Assembly: GCA_016787415.1 (NCBI GenBank)
Contig: JAEUUT010000055.1
Location: forward strand, 25,887 to 89,886
DNA length: 64,000 bases
Source of the DNA: Saprospiraceae bacterium
GTDB lineage: Bacteria; Bacteroidota; Bacteroidia; Chitinophagales; Saprospiraceae
Reading direction: 5' to 3'
Shown: positions 50,979 to 59,135 of the stretch, one piece after another
Numbering within the stretch: the stretch's first letter is position 1
Layout: every line of letters begins with the position of its first letter
Notes under the pieces: model-generated
What the model saw: only the letters and a program-made list of their open reading frames with translations
Database searches by the model: none
Told to the model about the DNA's origin: nothing
Made by a program: the position numbers and the translations under genes

Positions 50979-53900
50979 ATGAAAAAGATACTTTTCGGCA
51001 TCGCCATTACCCTGCTGCTCTTGCTCGTAGCATTGGTTTCGCTCCCCTATTTTTTCAAGGATGAAATTATAGCACAGGTTAAAACGGCTGCCAATGAAAG
51101 CCTGACAGCCACTGTGGAATTCAAGGATGTGGATATCTCTGTTTTCAGGCATTTCCCGAAATTATCCCTGGGACTGGAAGGGCTCGAGGTGACGAATGGC
51201 CCCGGCCCCTTCGAAGGCGTCAAACTCGTTCAATGCCCCAGGCTCGATGTAACGGTCGATCTGTGGTCGGCGCTGTTTGGCAGTTCGGTTGTAGTGAATG
51301 GCCTGTTTTTCGATCAGCCCGACATCAAAGTGTATGTGCTCAGCAATGGCGCAGCCAACTACGATATTACCAAACCCGAACCGGCAGCCGCCGAAACGGC
51401 ATCGGCTGAAAGCAGCCCCGTAAAACTTGAAAAATACGGCATTTCCAACGGAAAAATCCTCTACGACGACCGCGGGCTCGATATGAAAGCCGAAATGGCA
51501 GGACTGGATCATACTGGTTCCGGCGAATTCACGTCCGATCTCTACGATTTTGTGATGGAAACCGCCGTTCAACAATTGTCGGTCAATTACGGCGGCATTC
51601 AGTACCTGCGCAATGCCCGCGCCGACTGGAAAGCCACGCTGGGCGCCGATATGAAAAACATGAAGTTTACTTTCAAAGACAACGACCTGAAAGTGAACGA
51701 CCTGAAACTCATGCTCGACGGGTGGGTGCAAATGCCCGACAACACGGAAGATATTCGCATGGATCTGGTTTTTGGAACACCAGCCAATACCTTTAAAAGC
51801 CTGTTGAGTATCGTTCCGGGCGCTTACACACAGGATTTTTCCGATGTACAGGCCAATGGTACGGTTCAGTTTGCCGGATTTGCCAAAGGCACCTACAACG
51901 AAACCACCTACCCTGCTTTCAAACTCGATTTCAAGGTGGGTAATGCCGATTTCAAATACCCTTCGCTGCCACTCGGCGTGAGTAATATCAATGTGGATGC
52001 CTCTATCAGCAGCCCCACCTCGCGCATGAACGATATGACGGTCAATATCCCGAAATTCAGCCTCCGCATCGGCTCCAACCCGCTAGAAGGATATTTCAAC
52101 CTGAAAACGCCGGAGTCCAATCCAACGGTCGATACGAAAATCAACGGCACGCTCAACCTCGGCGAACTCTCCAAGGCATTTCCCATGGAAGGCGTGCAGG
52201 AACTGGCAGGTATCATCCGCGCCAACATGACCATCAAAGCCTCCATGAACCAGATCGACCAGCAGCAATACGATCAGGTAAATATGGCTGGCGATTTTGG
52301 CATGACAGGCATTTCTTACCGTGCCGAAGGTATGCCACCTGTAAAGATCAATCAACTGAGCACGACGCTTACCCCACAACGGGTTGATATTCAAACATTT
52401 GATGCCAAACTGGGCAAAAGCGACCTGCGCGCATCGGGTACCATCGACAACCTGCTGGCCTATTTCAGTACCACGAAAACCATGCGCGGCAACCTCGCGT
52501 TCTCTTCCGCCTACTTCGATGCCAATGAATGGATGGAAGAACCCGAAGCAACTGCCACTGCGTCCAAAGTGCCCAGCGATGTGCAGCCGGCTGCTACGGA
52601 AAAAGTGTTCGACCGCTGGGATTTCACCATGGACGGCCGCATCAACAAACTGAAATACGATGTGTACGACCTATCGGACCTGACTATGAAAGGCCATTTT
52701 ATGCCGAATAAAATGAGCATCGACAATTTTGGCATGAAAATCGGCGGCACGAGCGACCTGCGAGGTTCGGGGCAAGTTCTGAATGCCTGGAACTATCTGT
52801 TTGACAATCAGACCGTTGCAGGGAATGTAAACCTTCAGTCGTCGTATTTTGACCTGAATCAGTTCATGACGGAAGAAACGGCTGCGACTACTACGGCTTC
52901 TGCTTCCACCACTGCTCCGGCAGCCGAATCCATCGTACCGGTTCCAGAGAATATGGACATGACGCTGAATGCCAATTTTGCCAAAGTCAAATACACCACC
53001 TACGACCTCAACAACCTCAATGGCGCAATTGTCGTGAAAAACGAGGTGGCTAAATTGCAGGATTGCACCGCCGATTTGTTGGGCGGACAGGTAGCGCTCA
53101 ATGGAACGTATGACACCCGCGACCTGGCCAAACCTGCCTTCAACATGGACATGGCCCTGCAAAACATGGGTTTCAAGGAGTCGTTTCAGAATTTTGTGAC
53201 GGTGAAAACCCTCGCGCCGGTAGCGCAATTGATGGATGGCAAGTTCAACACCACGCTTTCCATGAGCGGCCTGCTGGGAAAGGATATGACGCCCGATTTC
53301 AATACGTTGTCTGCCGCAGGTTTTCTGGAAACCATCAGTGCCGTGTTCAACAATTTCAAACCCATGAACAATATTGCCGACAAACTCAATGTCGACTACC
53401 TGAAAAAACTGGAGTTGGGCAATACCAAAAACTGGTTTGAAATCAAAAACGGCCGTGTCAACGTCAAACCATTCAATGTTCAGGTGCGCGATATTTCCAT
53501 GCAAATCGGCGGCTCGCACAGCCTGACAGATGAAATGGAATACCAGATTTTGACAAAAACGCCGCGCAAAACGCTGGAAAAGAGCGGATTGGGCGCGGTG
53601 AATACCGGCCTGAATTTCCTGTCAAAAGAAGCCTCCAAGGCAGGCGTCAACATTGCGCAAGGCGAATTTATCAACGTCCGTTTCGACCTCACTGGCACGC
53701 TTTTCAGTCCGAAAGTAGGCATGAAAGTGCTTGGCTCCGACGGCCAAAGCACCATCAAGGAAGAAGCCGGCGCTACGGTACAGGCTACTGTCGACAAAGC
53801 CAAAGACTCACTCGCCAATGTGGCCAGCCGTGAACTGGACAAGGCCAAACAAAAGGCCAATGCCGTTGCCGACAGCCTTGCCAACGTAGCCACGCAAAAA

Positions 53901-54077
53901 GCAAAAGAAGCCGCTGAAAAAGCCGCCCAGGAAGTCAAAAACCAGGTAGGTGAAAAAGCCGGTGAAAAAGTGACGGAAAAAGCCAATGAAGTGCTCGGCG
54001 CCGATGGCCAGAAAAAAGTGGAAGACGTGAAGAAGAAACTGAATGACTGGGATCCGTTTAAGAAGAAGAAGAATTAG
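50979..54077 (+). CDS. AsmA-family envelope protein
   Basis: The 1032-residue protein has one N-terminal membrane anchor (ILFGIAITLLLLLVALVSLPYFF) and a long periplasmic part of repeated beta strands, as in AsmA and related bridge-like lipid-transfer proteins. The opening ATVEFKDVDISVFRHFPKLSLGLEGLEV is the family start. Thr/Ala-rich linkers (residues about 520-540 and 630-650) interrupt the beta groove. The C-terminal 130 residues are a charged helix (DKAKDSLANVASRELDKAKQ, AADKAKEAAEKAAQEV-like segments) ending DWDPFKKKKN. AsmA-like proteins shape outer-membrane lipid traffic. The TAG stop precedes a GTTTTGGT repeat. Confidence 0.87.
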   Translation: MKKILFGIAITLLLLLVALVSLPYFFKDEIIAQVKTAANESLTATVEFKDVDISVFRHFPKLSLGLEGLEVTNGPGPFEGVKLVQCPRLDVTVDLWSALFGSSVVVNGLFFDQPDIKVYVLSNGAANYDITKPEPAAAETASAESSPVKLEKYGISNGKILYDDRGLDMKAEMAGLDHTGSGEFTSDLYDFVMETAVQQLSVNYGGIQYLRNARADWKATLGADMKNMKFTFKDNDLKVNDLKLMLDGWVQMPDNTEDIRMDLVFGTPANTFKSLLSIVPGAYTQDFSDVQANGTVQFAGFAKGTYNETTYPAFKLDFKVGNADFKYPSLPLGVSNINVDASISSPTSRMNDMTVNIPKFSLRIGSNPLEGYFNLKTPESNPTVDTKINGTLNLGELSKAFPMEGVQELAGIIRANMTIKASMNQIDQQQYDQVNMAGDFGMTGISYRAEGMPPVKINQLSTTLTPQRVDIQTFDAKLGKSDLRASGTIDNLLAYFSTTKTMRGNLAFSSAYFDANEWMEEPEATATASKVPSDVQPAATEKVFDRWDFTMDGRINKLKYDVYDLSDLTMKGHFMPNKMSIDNFGMKIGGTSDLRGSGQVLNAWNYLFDNQTVAGNVNLQSSYFDLNQFMTEETAATTTASASTTAPAAESIVPVPENMDMTLNANFAKVKYTTYDLNNLNGAIVVKNEVAKLQDCTADLLGGQVALNGTYDTRDLAKPAFNMDMALQNMGFKESFQNFVTVKTLAPVAQLMDGKFNTTLSMSGLLGKDMTPDFNTLSAAGFLETISAVFNNFKPMNNIADKLNVDYLKKLELGNTKNWFEIKNGRVNVKPFNVQVRDISMQIGGSHSLTDEMEYQILTKTPRKTLEKSGLGAVNTGLNFLSKEASKAGVNIAQGEFINVRFDLTGTLFSPKVGMKVLGSDGQSTIKEEAGATVQATVDKAKDSLANVASRELDKAKQKANAVADSLANVATQKAKEAAEKAAQEVKNQVGEKAGEKVTEKANEVLGADGQKKVEDVKKKLNDWDPFKKKKN

Positions 54078-54082
54078 TGTGT

Positions 54083-54232
54083 TTGGATGTGTTTTGGTGT
54101 TTTGGTGTTTTGGTGTTTTGGTGTTTTTGATGAACTTACTCTTGGTTTTAGAAATAACCTTTAGCCATTACGTTCAAATGCCATAAGCGAAGCACCCTCC
54201 AAAACACAAAAACACAAAAACACCAAAACACT
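54083..54232. repeat. Octamer-armed inverted repeat (GTGTTTTG family), copy 2
   Basis: The left arm (54083-54129) is TGTTTTGG words; the right arm (54199-54232) is the complement, preceded by GCACCCTCCAAAACACAAAA as in the copy at 15720-15871. The loop is about 70 nt. It lies between tandem genes, 5 nt before the next start codon. Confidence 0.85.
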
Positions 54233-54237
54233 CACCC

Positions 54238-54921
54238 ATGCCCATGTCCATCCCTCGCTGGAAAAAATGGCTATCCCACCTCACGCCGCTCACGCTGGAG
54301 GAAACGGCTTCGGAGCACAATCCCGAACTGAGTGTCGTGCTGTCGCGCGGGCGCGTGCAACTGCTCAGCGGCGATGCCATCTATTCGTGGGACGACCTGT
54401 ATAAAAATTTTCTGCTGGCTTTTGACCGGCTGAAGATCGACGAAGAGCCTTTTCAGGATGTGCTTATCCTGGGCCTCGGGCTTGGCTCTATCCCGTATAT
54501 GCTGGAAAAGGTGTTTCACCGCGACTACTACTATACGGCTGTCGAATGGGATGAAACCATTTCAGAACTGGCCGCCAAATACACCCTCACGCGCCTGGAA
54601 AGCGCCGTGGATGTGGTAACCGGAGATGCCGAAATTTTTGTGGAAATCACGGAAGAACAGTACGATATGGTCATCATCGACATCTTTGAAGATGAAATCA
54701 CGCCGCCGCAGTTCTGTACGCCCGAGTTTCTGGAAAACTGCAAAAACCTGTTGCGACCCAATGGCCTTATTCTTTTCAACCGGCTGCACGGCGAAGACAG
54801 CGCCGTGCGAACTGTCACCGAACGTTTTTTCGAACGCACATTCAAAAAGGTGTTTCCGGATGCCGAGTATATTGATACTATGGGCAACTGGATATTGTGG
54901 AGCAGGAAAACTGAGTTATGA
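54238..54921 (+). CDS. Spermidine-synthase-like SAM-dependent protein
   Basis: The 227-residue protein has the Rossmann fold of the spermidine synthase/methyltransferase group: DVLILGLGLGSIPYML (SAM loop), YYTAVEWDETISELA (acidic strand end), VDVVTGDAEIF and YDMVIIDIFEDEITPPQF, where the DxxxD-like acidic positions of true aminopropyltransferases are partly kept. It lacks the usual N-terminal beta-barrel of spermidine synthases, so it may be a methyltransferase-like relative. nspC 7 kb upstream makes a polyamine role conceivable. The TGA stop is inside a GAGTTAT repeat arm. Confidence 0.8.
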   Translation: MPMSIPRWKKWLSHLTPLTLEETASEHNPELSVVLSRGRVQLLSGDAIYSWDDLYKNFLLAFDRLKIDEEPFQDVLILGLGLGSIPYMLEKVFHRDYYYTAVEWDETISELAAKYTLTRLESAVDVVTGDAEIFVEITEEQYDMVIIDIFEDEITPPQFCTPEFLENCKNLLRPNGLILFNRLHGEDSAVRTVTERFFERTFKKVFPDAEYIDTMGNWILWSRKTEL

Positions 54922-55073
54922 GTTATGAGGGATGAGTTATGAGTGTTGGTGCTGTACTCCTGGTATTGGTTGATGAGGTTGATAAATGCAGGATACGCAC
55001 CTCAATTCCTCACAATATCAACCAATGCCAGGAGTACAGCACCAACACTCATAACTCATCCCTCATAACTCAT
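54911..55073. repeat. Heptamer-armed inverted repeat (GAGTTAT family), copy 2
   Basis: The arms 54918-54974 and 55017-55073 match at 56 of 57 positions. The outer words are the same 35 nt as in the copy at 6733-6855, but the inner arm GGTGCTGTACTCCTGG is different and still paired. The spermidine-synthase-like gene ends in its left arm. Confidence 0.96.
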
Positions 55074-55120
55074 CCCATCCCTCTTTGTTCTTGTGCCTCA
55101 CACAAAAAAAATTATATATA

Positions 55121-55247
55121 TTTTGCAAAAGTTGCCACATTACATTTACATTAGTGGCTGTTAATACGCAATTTATGTATGCCCTCTTCCAAATGAAATG
55201 ATCCCTCATCGGCTTTCCCATTGTGAAAAGCCGATGAGGGATTTTTT
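55121..55247 (+). ncRNA. Candidate small RNA with its own terminator
   Basis: TTTG (55122-55125) and TACATTTA (55141-55148, one base off TAnnTTTG, spacing 15) could form a promoter. Downstream, about 50 nt of ORF-free sequence leads to a strong terminator: ATCCCTCATCGGCTTT (55201-55216) paired with AAAGCCGATGAGGGAT (55226-55241) and six T. No gene precedes the terminator on this strand except the one ending at 54921, 280 nt away beyond another hairpin. Confidence 0.4.
55201..55247 (+). terminator. Strong intrinsic terminator
   Basis: A 16 bp perfect stem (ATCCCTCATCGGCTTT and complement) with a 9-nt loop, followed by a T-run from 55241. Confidence 0.9.
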
Positions 55248-55557
55248 GTTTTTTAGCCCGGCCTACTGTTTTGCTAAAAACAATTGTCTTTAATACCTTG
55301 ATTGATAATACCTTATATCCTGCATATTTATTCTGAGTAAAAAATAAACACTGCCCCGCTATCCACTCGGGTTTCCCTTTATTGCCCCGGTATTTGCCGC
55401 AATAGACTCATTTAAACCGGCATTTTTCCTTTAATAGTTTTTAATAGTCAGTCCTCTTTTTGAACGGTTCTTTTCATGCGTTGCCATGAGAAGCGGAGCC
55501 CTTTTTTGTGCCAAAACACCACTTTCAATACATTTTTCATTTTTTAAAACCTCTTTC
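55248..55557. other. AT-rich gap before the 55558 gene; nothing firm
   Basis: A 310 nt AT-rich stretch with no ORF of merit. It presumably holds the promoter of the downstream pair; no exact TAnnTTTG with a -33 partner was found. Confidence 0.5.
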
Positions 55558-57333
55558 ATGATGAAAACGATTCGACGAAAACACAACCTGCGCTTCCGGC
55601 TCTGGCAGCCGTCCATTCCATGGGCCATGCTGGTATTATTGCTTACGGGCATGTATGCATGCAAAAAGCCCAGCACGACTACAATGGCCTCCGCGCCTTT
55701 CAAATTCCTCCCGCCCGCTTTTCAGGTCGATTTCCCGAACGACCCGGCCAAACAGGCCCAATTGGTCGACTTGTGGAATACCAACCTGAACGGATTCATC
55801 GCACAAGGCGTAGTAGGCGACCCCTGGAATGCGGGGTACATGGACAGTATCACCAATTATTTCAACCCTTCACAGGTGTCTGCACAGGACGCCGCCGTGG
55901 TATCCATTCAGTGGGGCGCCTGGCCGGGTCGTATTGGCTATTATTACTCCTCCCTGTCGGAACAGGATCAGTTGTCGGTTTCCGACAACGGCTTGCTGGC
56001 CAATGGTCAACGGCCGCCACAAATACCGCAGTATCCTTGTGATTTGAGCAACCCTGCAAAGGTTTACTACGGCCCATATGGCCCTCGTGGTTTTCAGGAC
56101 GAATACAGCGAGTGGTCGGTGCAGCGCGACAAAGACGGGGTGATCACACGTATTGATTTTACCTGCGAAAATCCGGAATACTGGAACTCTTTGTGGCTGA
56201 CGGATCCGAACAAAGTGCTTGAAATTTACCAGAAAACACTGGATTATGCCGTAATTTCGATGGATGACCTGGTCCTGAAAGATGCATCGGGAAACCCCGT
56301 CATCGATCCTTCTACGGGCCGGGCCGCCTACAACCCGCTCAACAAATACAACAACGGCTCGGGCGGCGCCATGCACCTTACCAGCACACCGAATACCCTG
56401 CAAACGGAAATCGGGCTGGCCACCTCTTCCACCTTGCAACGCGTTTCGGGAAATGCCGACGAAGACAAACTCATTTGCTGCGGTGTATTTGGCCAGAATT
56501 TCCGCAACAGCGACCCGCATATCGGCGGTTCTGTCAACAGGATTGTGCAGGCCGGATTTCAGGTGACGCTCACCAATCCACCGGGTCTGTATATCCAGAT
56601 GCCCAATTTCAGTCAGTACAAGTACAATGGAAAACCCGTAGAAGCCCGGAAATTCTGGACCATCGTGCGGGGCACTGAAACCCTGGTGAACGAATACGGC
56701 GACACCTTGCCCGGAAATTTTATCCTGCATGCGCGGTTTGAAGTCCCGAAATCTTACGGCTTCCGCGTGGGCGACATGACAATTGCCGGGCAGCCTATAC
56801 AGTGGGGCGGCCAGATTGCACAAACATATAATATGCAGATTGTTGCCAGCGCACTGCCGATGAAAGCCGGTCCGGTAAAACCTTGCAGCGGCTCTCCGAC
56901 CGTTCAAACCCCCGACCCGCAGCAGTTGTTCCACCGCAATGTGTTCGATGCCATGGCAGCGCACCAGGTGCCCAACCCGATGCAGGTGTCCATGAATCTG
57001 CTAAGCAACAGCACATTTATTGCACCCAAAGTAGCGGTGAACTCTTCCAGCGTCCCGATGGTACTGACCACCGACAGTATCGATTTCAAACTCGGCAACC
57101 CGGTCATTACGTTCGACGATCCGAATATCAAGGCGGACTATGTGTCGCATGTGCCGGTTAACTATGCCATTCCCGGCAACTCCTACCCTTCCACGTCTAT
57201 TGCGTTGTATATCAATGTGCAGGTAGGGCCCAATGCCAGTCCGGGCGTACACAGCGTATTCCTGAGCGAAGCCGGGCAAAAACCCGGCCCTGCCATGCCT
57301 GCGCTGCTGAACATCGTTTCATCTATAAAATAA
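55558..57333 (+). CDS. Unrecognised 591-residue lipoprotein, partner of a haem lipoprotein
   Basis: I took the ATG at 55558, the first of two adjacent Met codons, giving a basic N-terminus, a hydrophobic core and the lipobox GMYAC. A frame opening at 55486 would add residues without signal character. The mature protein begins with FKFLPPAFQVDFPNDPAKQ and has many Trp, Tyr and Asn residues, with stretches such as YSEWSVQRDKDGVITRIDFTCENPEYW and KLICCGVFGQNFRNSDPHIGG, which look like parts of a folded enzyme or binding domain. I recognise no family. The haem-site lipoprotein follows 6 nt later, so they surely act together in the periplasm. Confidence 0.8.
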   Translation: MMKTIRRKHNLRFRLWQPSIPWAMLVLLLTGMYACKKPSTTTMASAPFKFLPPAFQVDFPNDPAKQAQLVDLWNTNLNGFIAQGVVGDPWNAGYMDSITNYFNPSQVSAQDAAVVSIQWGAWPGRIGYYYSSLSEQDQLSVSDNGLLANGQRPPQIPQYPCDLSNPAKVYYGPYGPRGFQDEYSEWSVQRDKDGVITRIDFTCENPEYWNSLWLTDPNKVLEIYQKTLDYAVISMDDLVLKDASGNPVIDPSTGRAAYNPLNKYNNGSGGAMHLTSTPNTLQTEIGLATSSTLQRVSGNADEDKLICCGVFGQNFRNSDPHIGGSVNRIVQAGFQVTLTNPPGLYIQMPNFSQYKYNGKPVEARKFWTIVRGTETLVNEYGDTLPGNFILHARFEVPKSYGFRVGDMTIAGQPIQWGGQIAQTYNMQIVASALPMKAGPVKPCSGSPTVQTPDPQQLFHRNVFDAMAAHQVPNPMQVSMNLLSNSTFIAPKVAVNSSSVPMVLTTDSIDFKLGNPVITFDDPNIKADYVSHVPVNYAIPGNSYPSTSIALYINVQVGPNASPGVHSVFLSEAGQKPGPAMPALLNIVSSIK

Positions 57334-57339
57334 ACCAAT

Positions 57340-58797
57340 ATGAAATACGTCTCTGCTGTGTCTTTTTTCCTAAAAAAAAGGCCTTTGATGGTACTTAGCA
57401 CAGCCCTGCTGGCTGTTTTTTTCACCCTCGTCATGTGTAGTAAAACTACCGTGGCGCCTACTGCCGAAGCAGACAACACCTGCACCTGCGGTACCCTGAT
57501 CAGCATCAACTTCGGACCAGAAGTGCCGGGCGACAACAAACTTGTTACCGGGCAAGTACAGGCCAATTGTTTTGCCTGGGCTGAATTCGTTGCCCTCAAC
57601 TGGCCTGCTTCCGGCAACGATTTTGGCACACCCGGCGATATGACCCCTGTTCAATGGGAAACCTATATGGAACGGGAGGTGCTGATGACGCCCGATGGCA
57701 GCCCGCCGCCAGCCTGGGGCGGATTGAAAGCGCCAAAAGCGCCGGCGCGGTATGCCGCTTTTATGAAAGGTCAGCCGGAAGGCACCAAATTGTTGTACCA
57801 TGTTTCCAAGTTTAATTCGCACAACTTTGGCGTGATCGACGAAACCGGGCAGGCTTTTCCTACCAATCAGCCCAACTGGCTGGGCGCACAAAACAATACC
57901 AACATCTGGTATGAGGTACTGGTAAATGAAGACGAATACAACTACATCGTCCAGAAAGGGTACTACAACGCCAATACGCAGTACGATTCGGTGGTTGTAA
58001 AAGGTGGCAGAATCGATCTTCCCAAAGGTGATGAAAAACGTACCGGCGCGCTCGAACTCAAGGCCAGTTGGATGGAAGTAACCAATCCTTCCGATGCGCG
58101 CTGGCAGCGGTATAAGTTGTCGAAAGCCGTACTCGTCGACCCGAATACCGGCCAGCCGCGCAATGCTGTGGTGGCGCTTATCGGCCTGCATATTTTGCAC
58201 AAAACGGCCAGTCAGCCTACCTGGTTCTGGGCCACATTCGAACACGTAGACAACGTGCCCGGTATTTCGGGAAAAGCGCCGGCTGGCGGGTTCAACCTGT
58301 TCAACCCGAATTGCCAACCCACACAGGTAAAGGTGCCTGGCGGGTGTGGCGCCAATAAAAACAAACAGGATTCGGTGTACACCGTGGGCTGCACGCCCAA
58401 TATGGAGGCGCCCTATTACTTGTGCGCCGGAGCAGGCCCTACTGCCATGCAGGTGGTACGGGAAATTCCGATCGATCCGGAAGCGCAGCAGGCCAACCAA
58501 CTGGTGCAGTCTTATATTGCCCAGAATTTTCCCGGCTCTGTTTGGGCCAATTATCAGTTGGTGAATATGATCTGGTCGACCACGCCGCAAACGACGCAAA
58601 ACAACCTGACGCCGCAAAGCCTGAAATCGATGCAGCCGGTGATTCCGGTAGCCAATACGGCTTCCGAAACGTTTATTCAAACGGCTACCTGCTTCGCCTG
58701 CCACCAGGGTGCTGCGTTGCCGCCTTCGGCTGCGTCCAGTAATAACTCGAAGTATGCTTCGGATTTCAGTTTTGTGTTTGAATTTGCGAAGTATTGA
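57340..58797 (+). CDS. Unrecognised lipoprotein with one c-type haem site near the C-terminus
   Basis: The 485-residue protein starts with a long lipoprotein signal ending LVMCSK. A CTCG pair stands early in the mature chain (TCTCGTLISINFG), followed by NCFAWAEFVALNWPASG, and a single CxxCH haem-binding site is at residues 451-455 (TATCFACHQGAALPP). The haem motif is preceded by VANTASETFIQ, the usual lead-in of cytochrome-like C-terminal tails. About 400 residues between have no family I recognise. It is co-transcribed with the upstream lipoprotein and ends at an intrinsic terminator. A redox enzyme in the envelope is the inference. Confidence 0.82.
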   Translation: MKYVSAVSFFLKKRPLMVLSTALLAVFFTLVMCSKTTVAPTAEADNTCTCGTLISINFGPEVPGDNKLVTGQVQANCFAWAEFVALNWPASGNDFGTPGDMTPVQWETYMEREVLMTPDGSPPPAWGGLKAPKAPARYAAFMKGQPEGTKLLYHVSKFNSHNFGVIDETGQAFPTNQPNWLGAQNNTNIWYEVLVNEDEYNYIVQKGYYNANTQYDSVVVKGGRIDLPKGDEKRTGALELKASWMEVTNPSDARWQRYKLSKAVLVDPNTGQPRNAVVALIGLHILHKTASQPTWFWATFEHVDNVPGISGKAPAGGFNLFNPNCQPTQVKVPGGCGANKNKQDSVYTVGCTPNMEAPYYLCAGAGPTAMQVVREIPIDPEAQQANQLVQSYIAQNFPGSVWANYQLVNMIWSTTPQTTQNNLTPQSLKSMQPVIPVANTASETFIQTATCFACHQGAALPPSAASSNNSKYASDFSFVFEFAKY

Positions 58798-58831
58798 GCG
58801 CTTAGTGGTGGCATGGGGATAAATATGTCTC

Positions 58832-58871
58832 ATCCCGAATTTTGGTCAAGGCCAGGATTCGGGATTTTTTT
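58832..58871 (+). terminator. Intrinsic terminator after the haem lipoprotein gene
   Basis: ATCCCGAAT (58832-58840) pairs with ATTCGGGAT (58857-58865), with inner TTTTGG/CCAGG pairing, then seven T. It has nearly the same sequence as the terminator at 18726-18766. Confidence 0.88.
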
Positions 58872-58879
58872 GTGGCTAT

Positions 58880-59072
58880 TTCCCGTAAAGAGTAATTTCC
58901 CGCAGTGTTATTTCCCGTAGAGTAATTCCCCGCAGATATCGCAGAATACACGCAGATTTTCGCAGAACGTAGCGTACACCTTTTACTGAATGTTTGTGTA
59001 CGCTACGTTCTGCGAAAATCTGCGTGTATTCTGCGAGATCTGCGGGGAATTACTCTACGGGAAATAACTCTA
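58880..59072. repeat. Inverted repeat with 73 nt arms (CGCAGAAT family), copy 2
   Basis: The arms 58907-58979 and 58996-59068 match at 72 of 73 positions around a 16-nt loop. Left of the arm are extra TTTCCCG words (58887-58906) without a partner. The core at the loop is ACGTAGCGTACAC, one base from the other copies, changed on both sides. Confidence 0.97.
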
Positions 59073-59135
59073 CACTACGGAACCACCAACGCTTCTTGTA
59101 TGTTTACAGCCTGTCCAATTCAAAAACGACACCAT

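Noticed and set aside
54083..54232. Simple intrinsic terminator after the AsmA-like gene
   Set aside because: The arms are T/G-rich octamers with a 70-nt loop and the same unit occurs between divergent genes at 15720, so a pure terminator role is unlikely.
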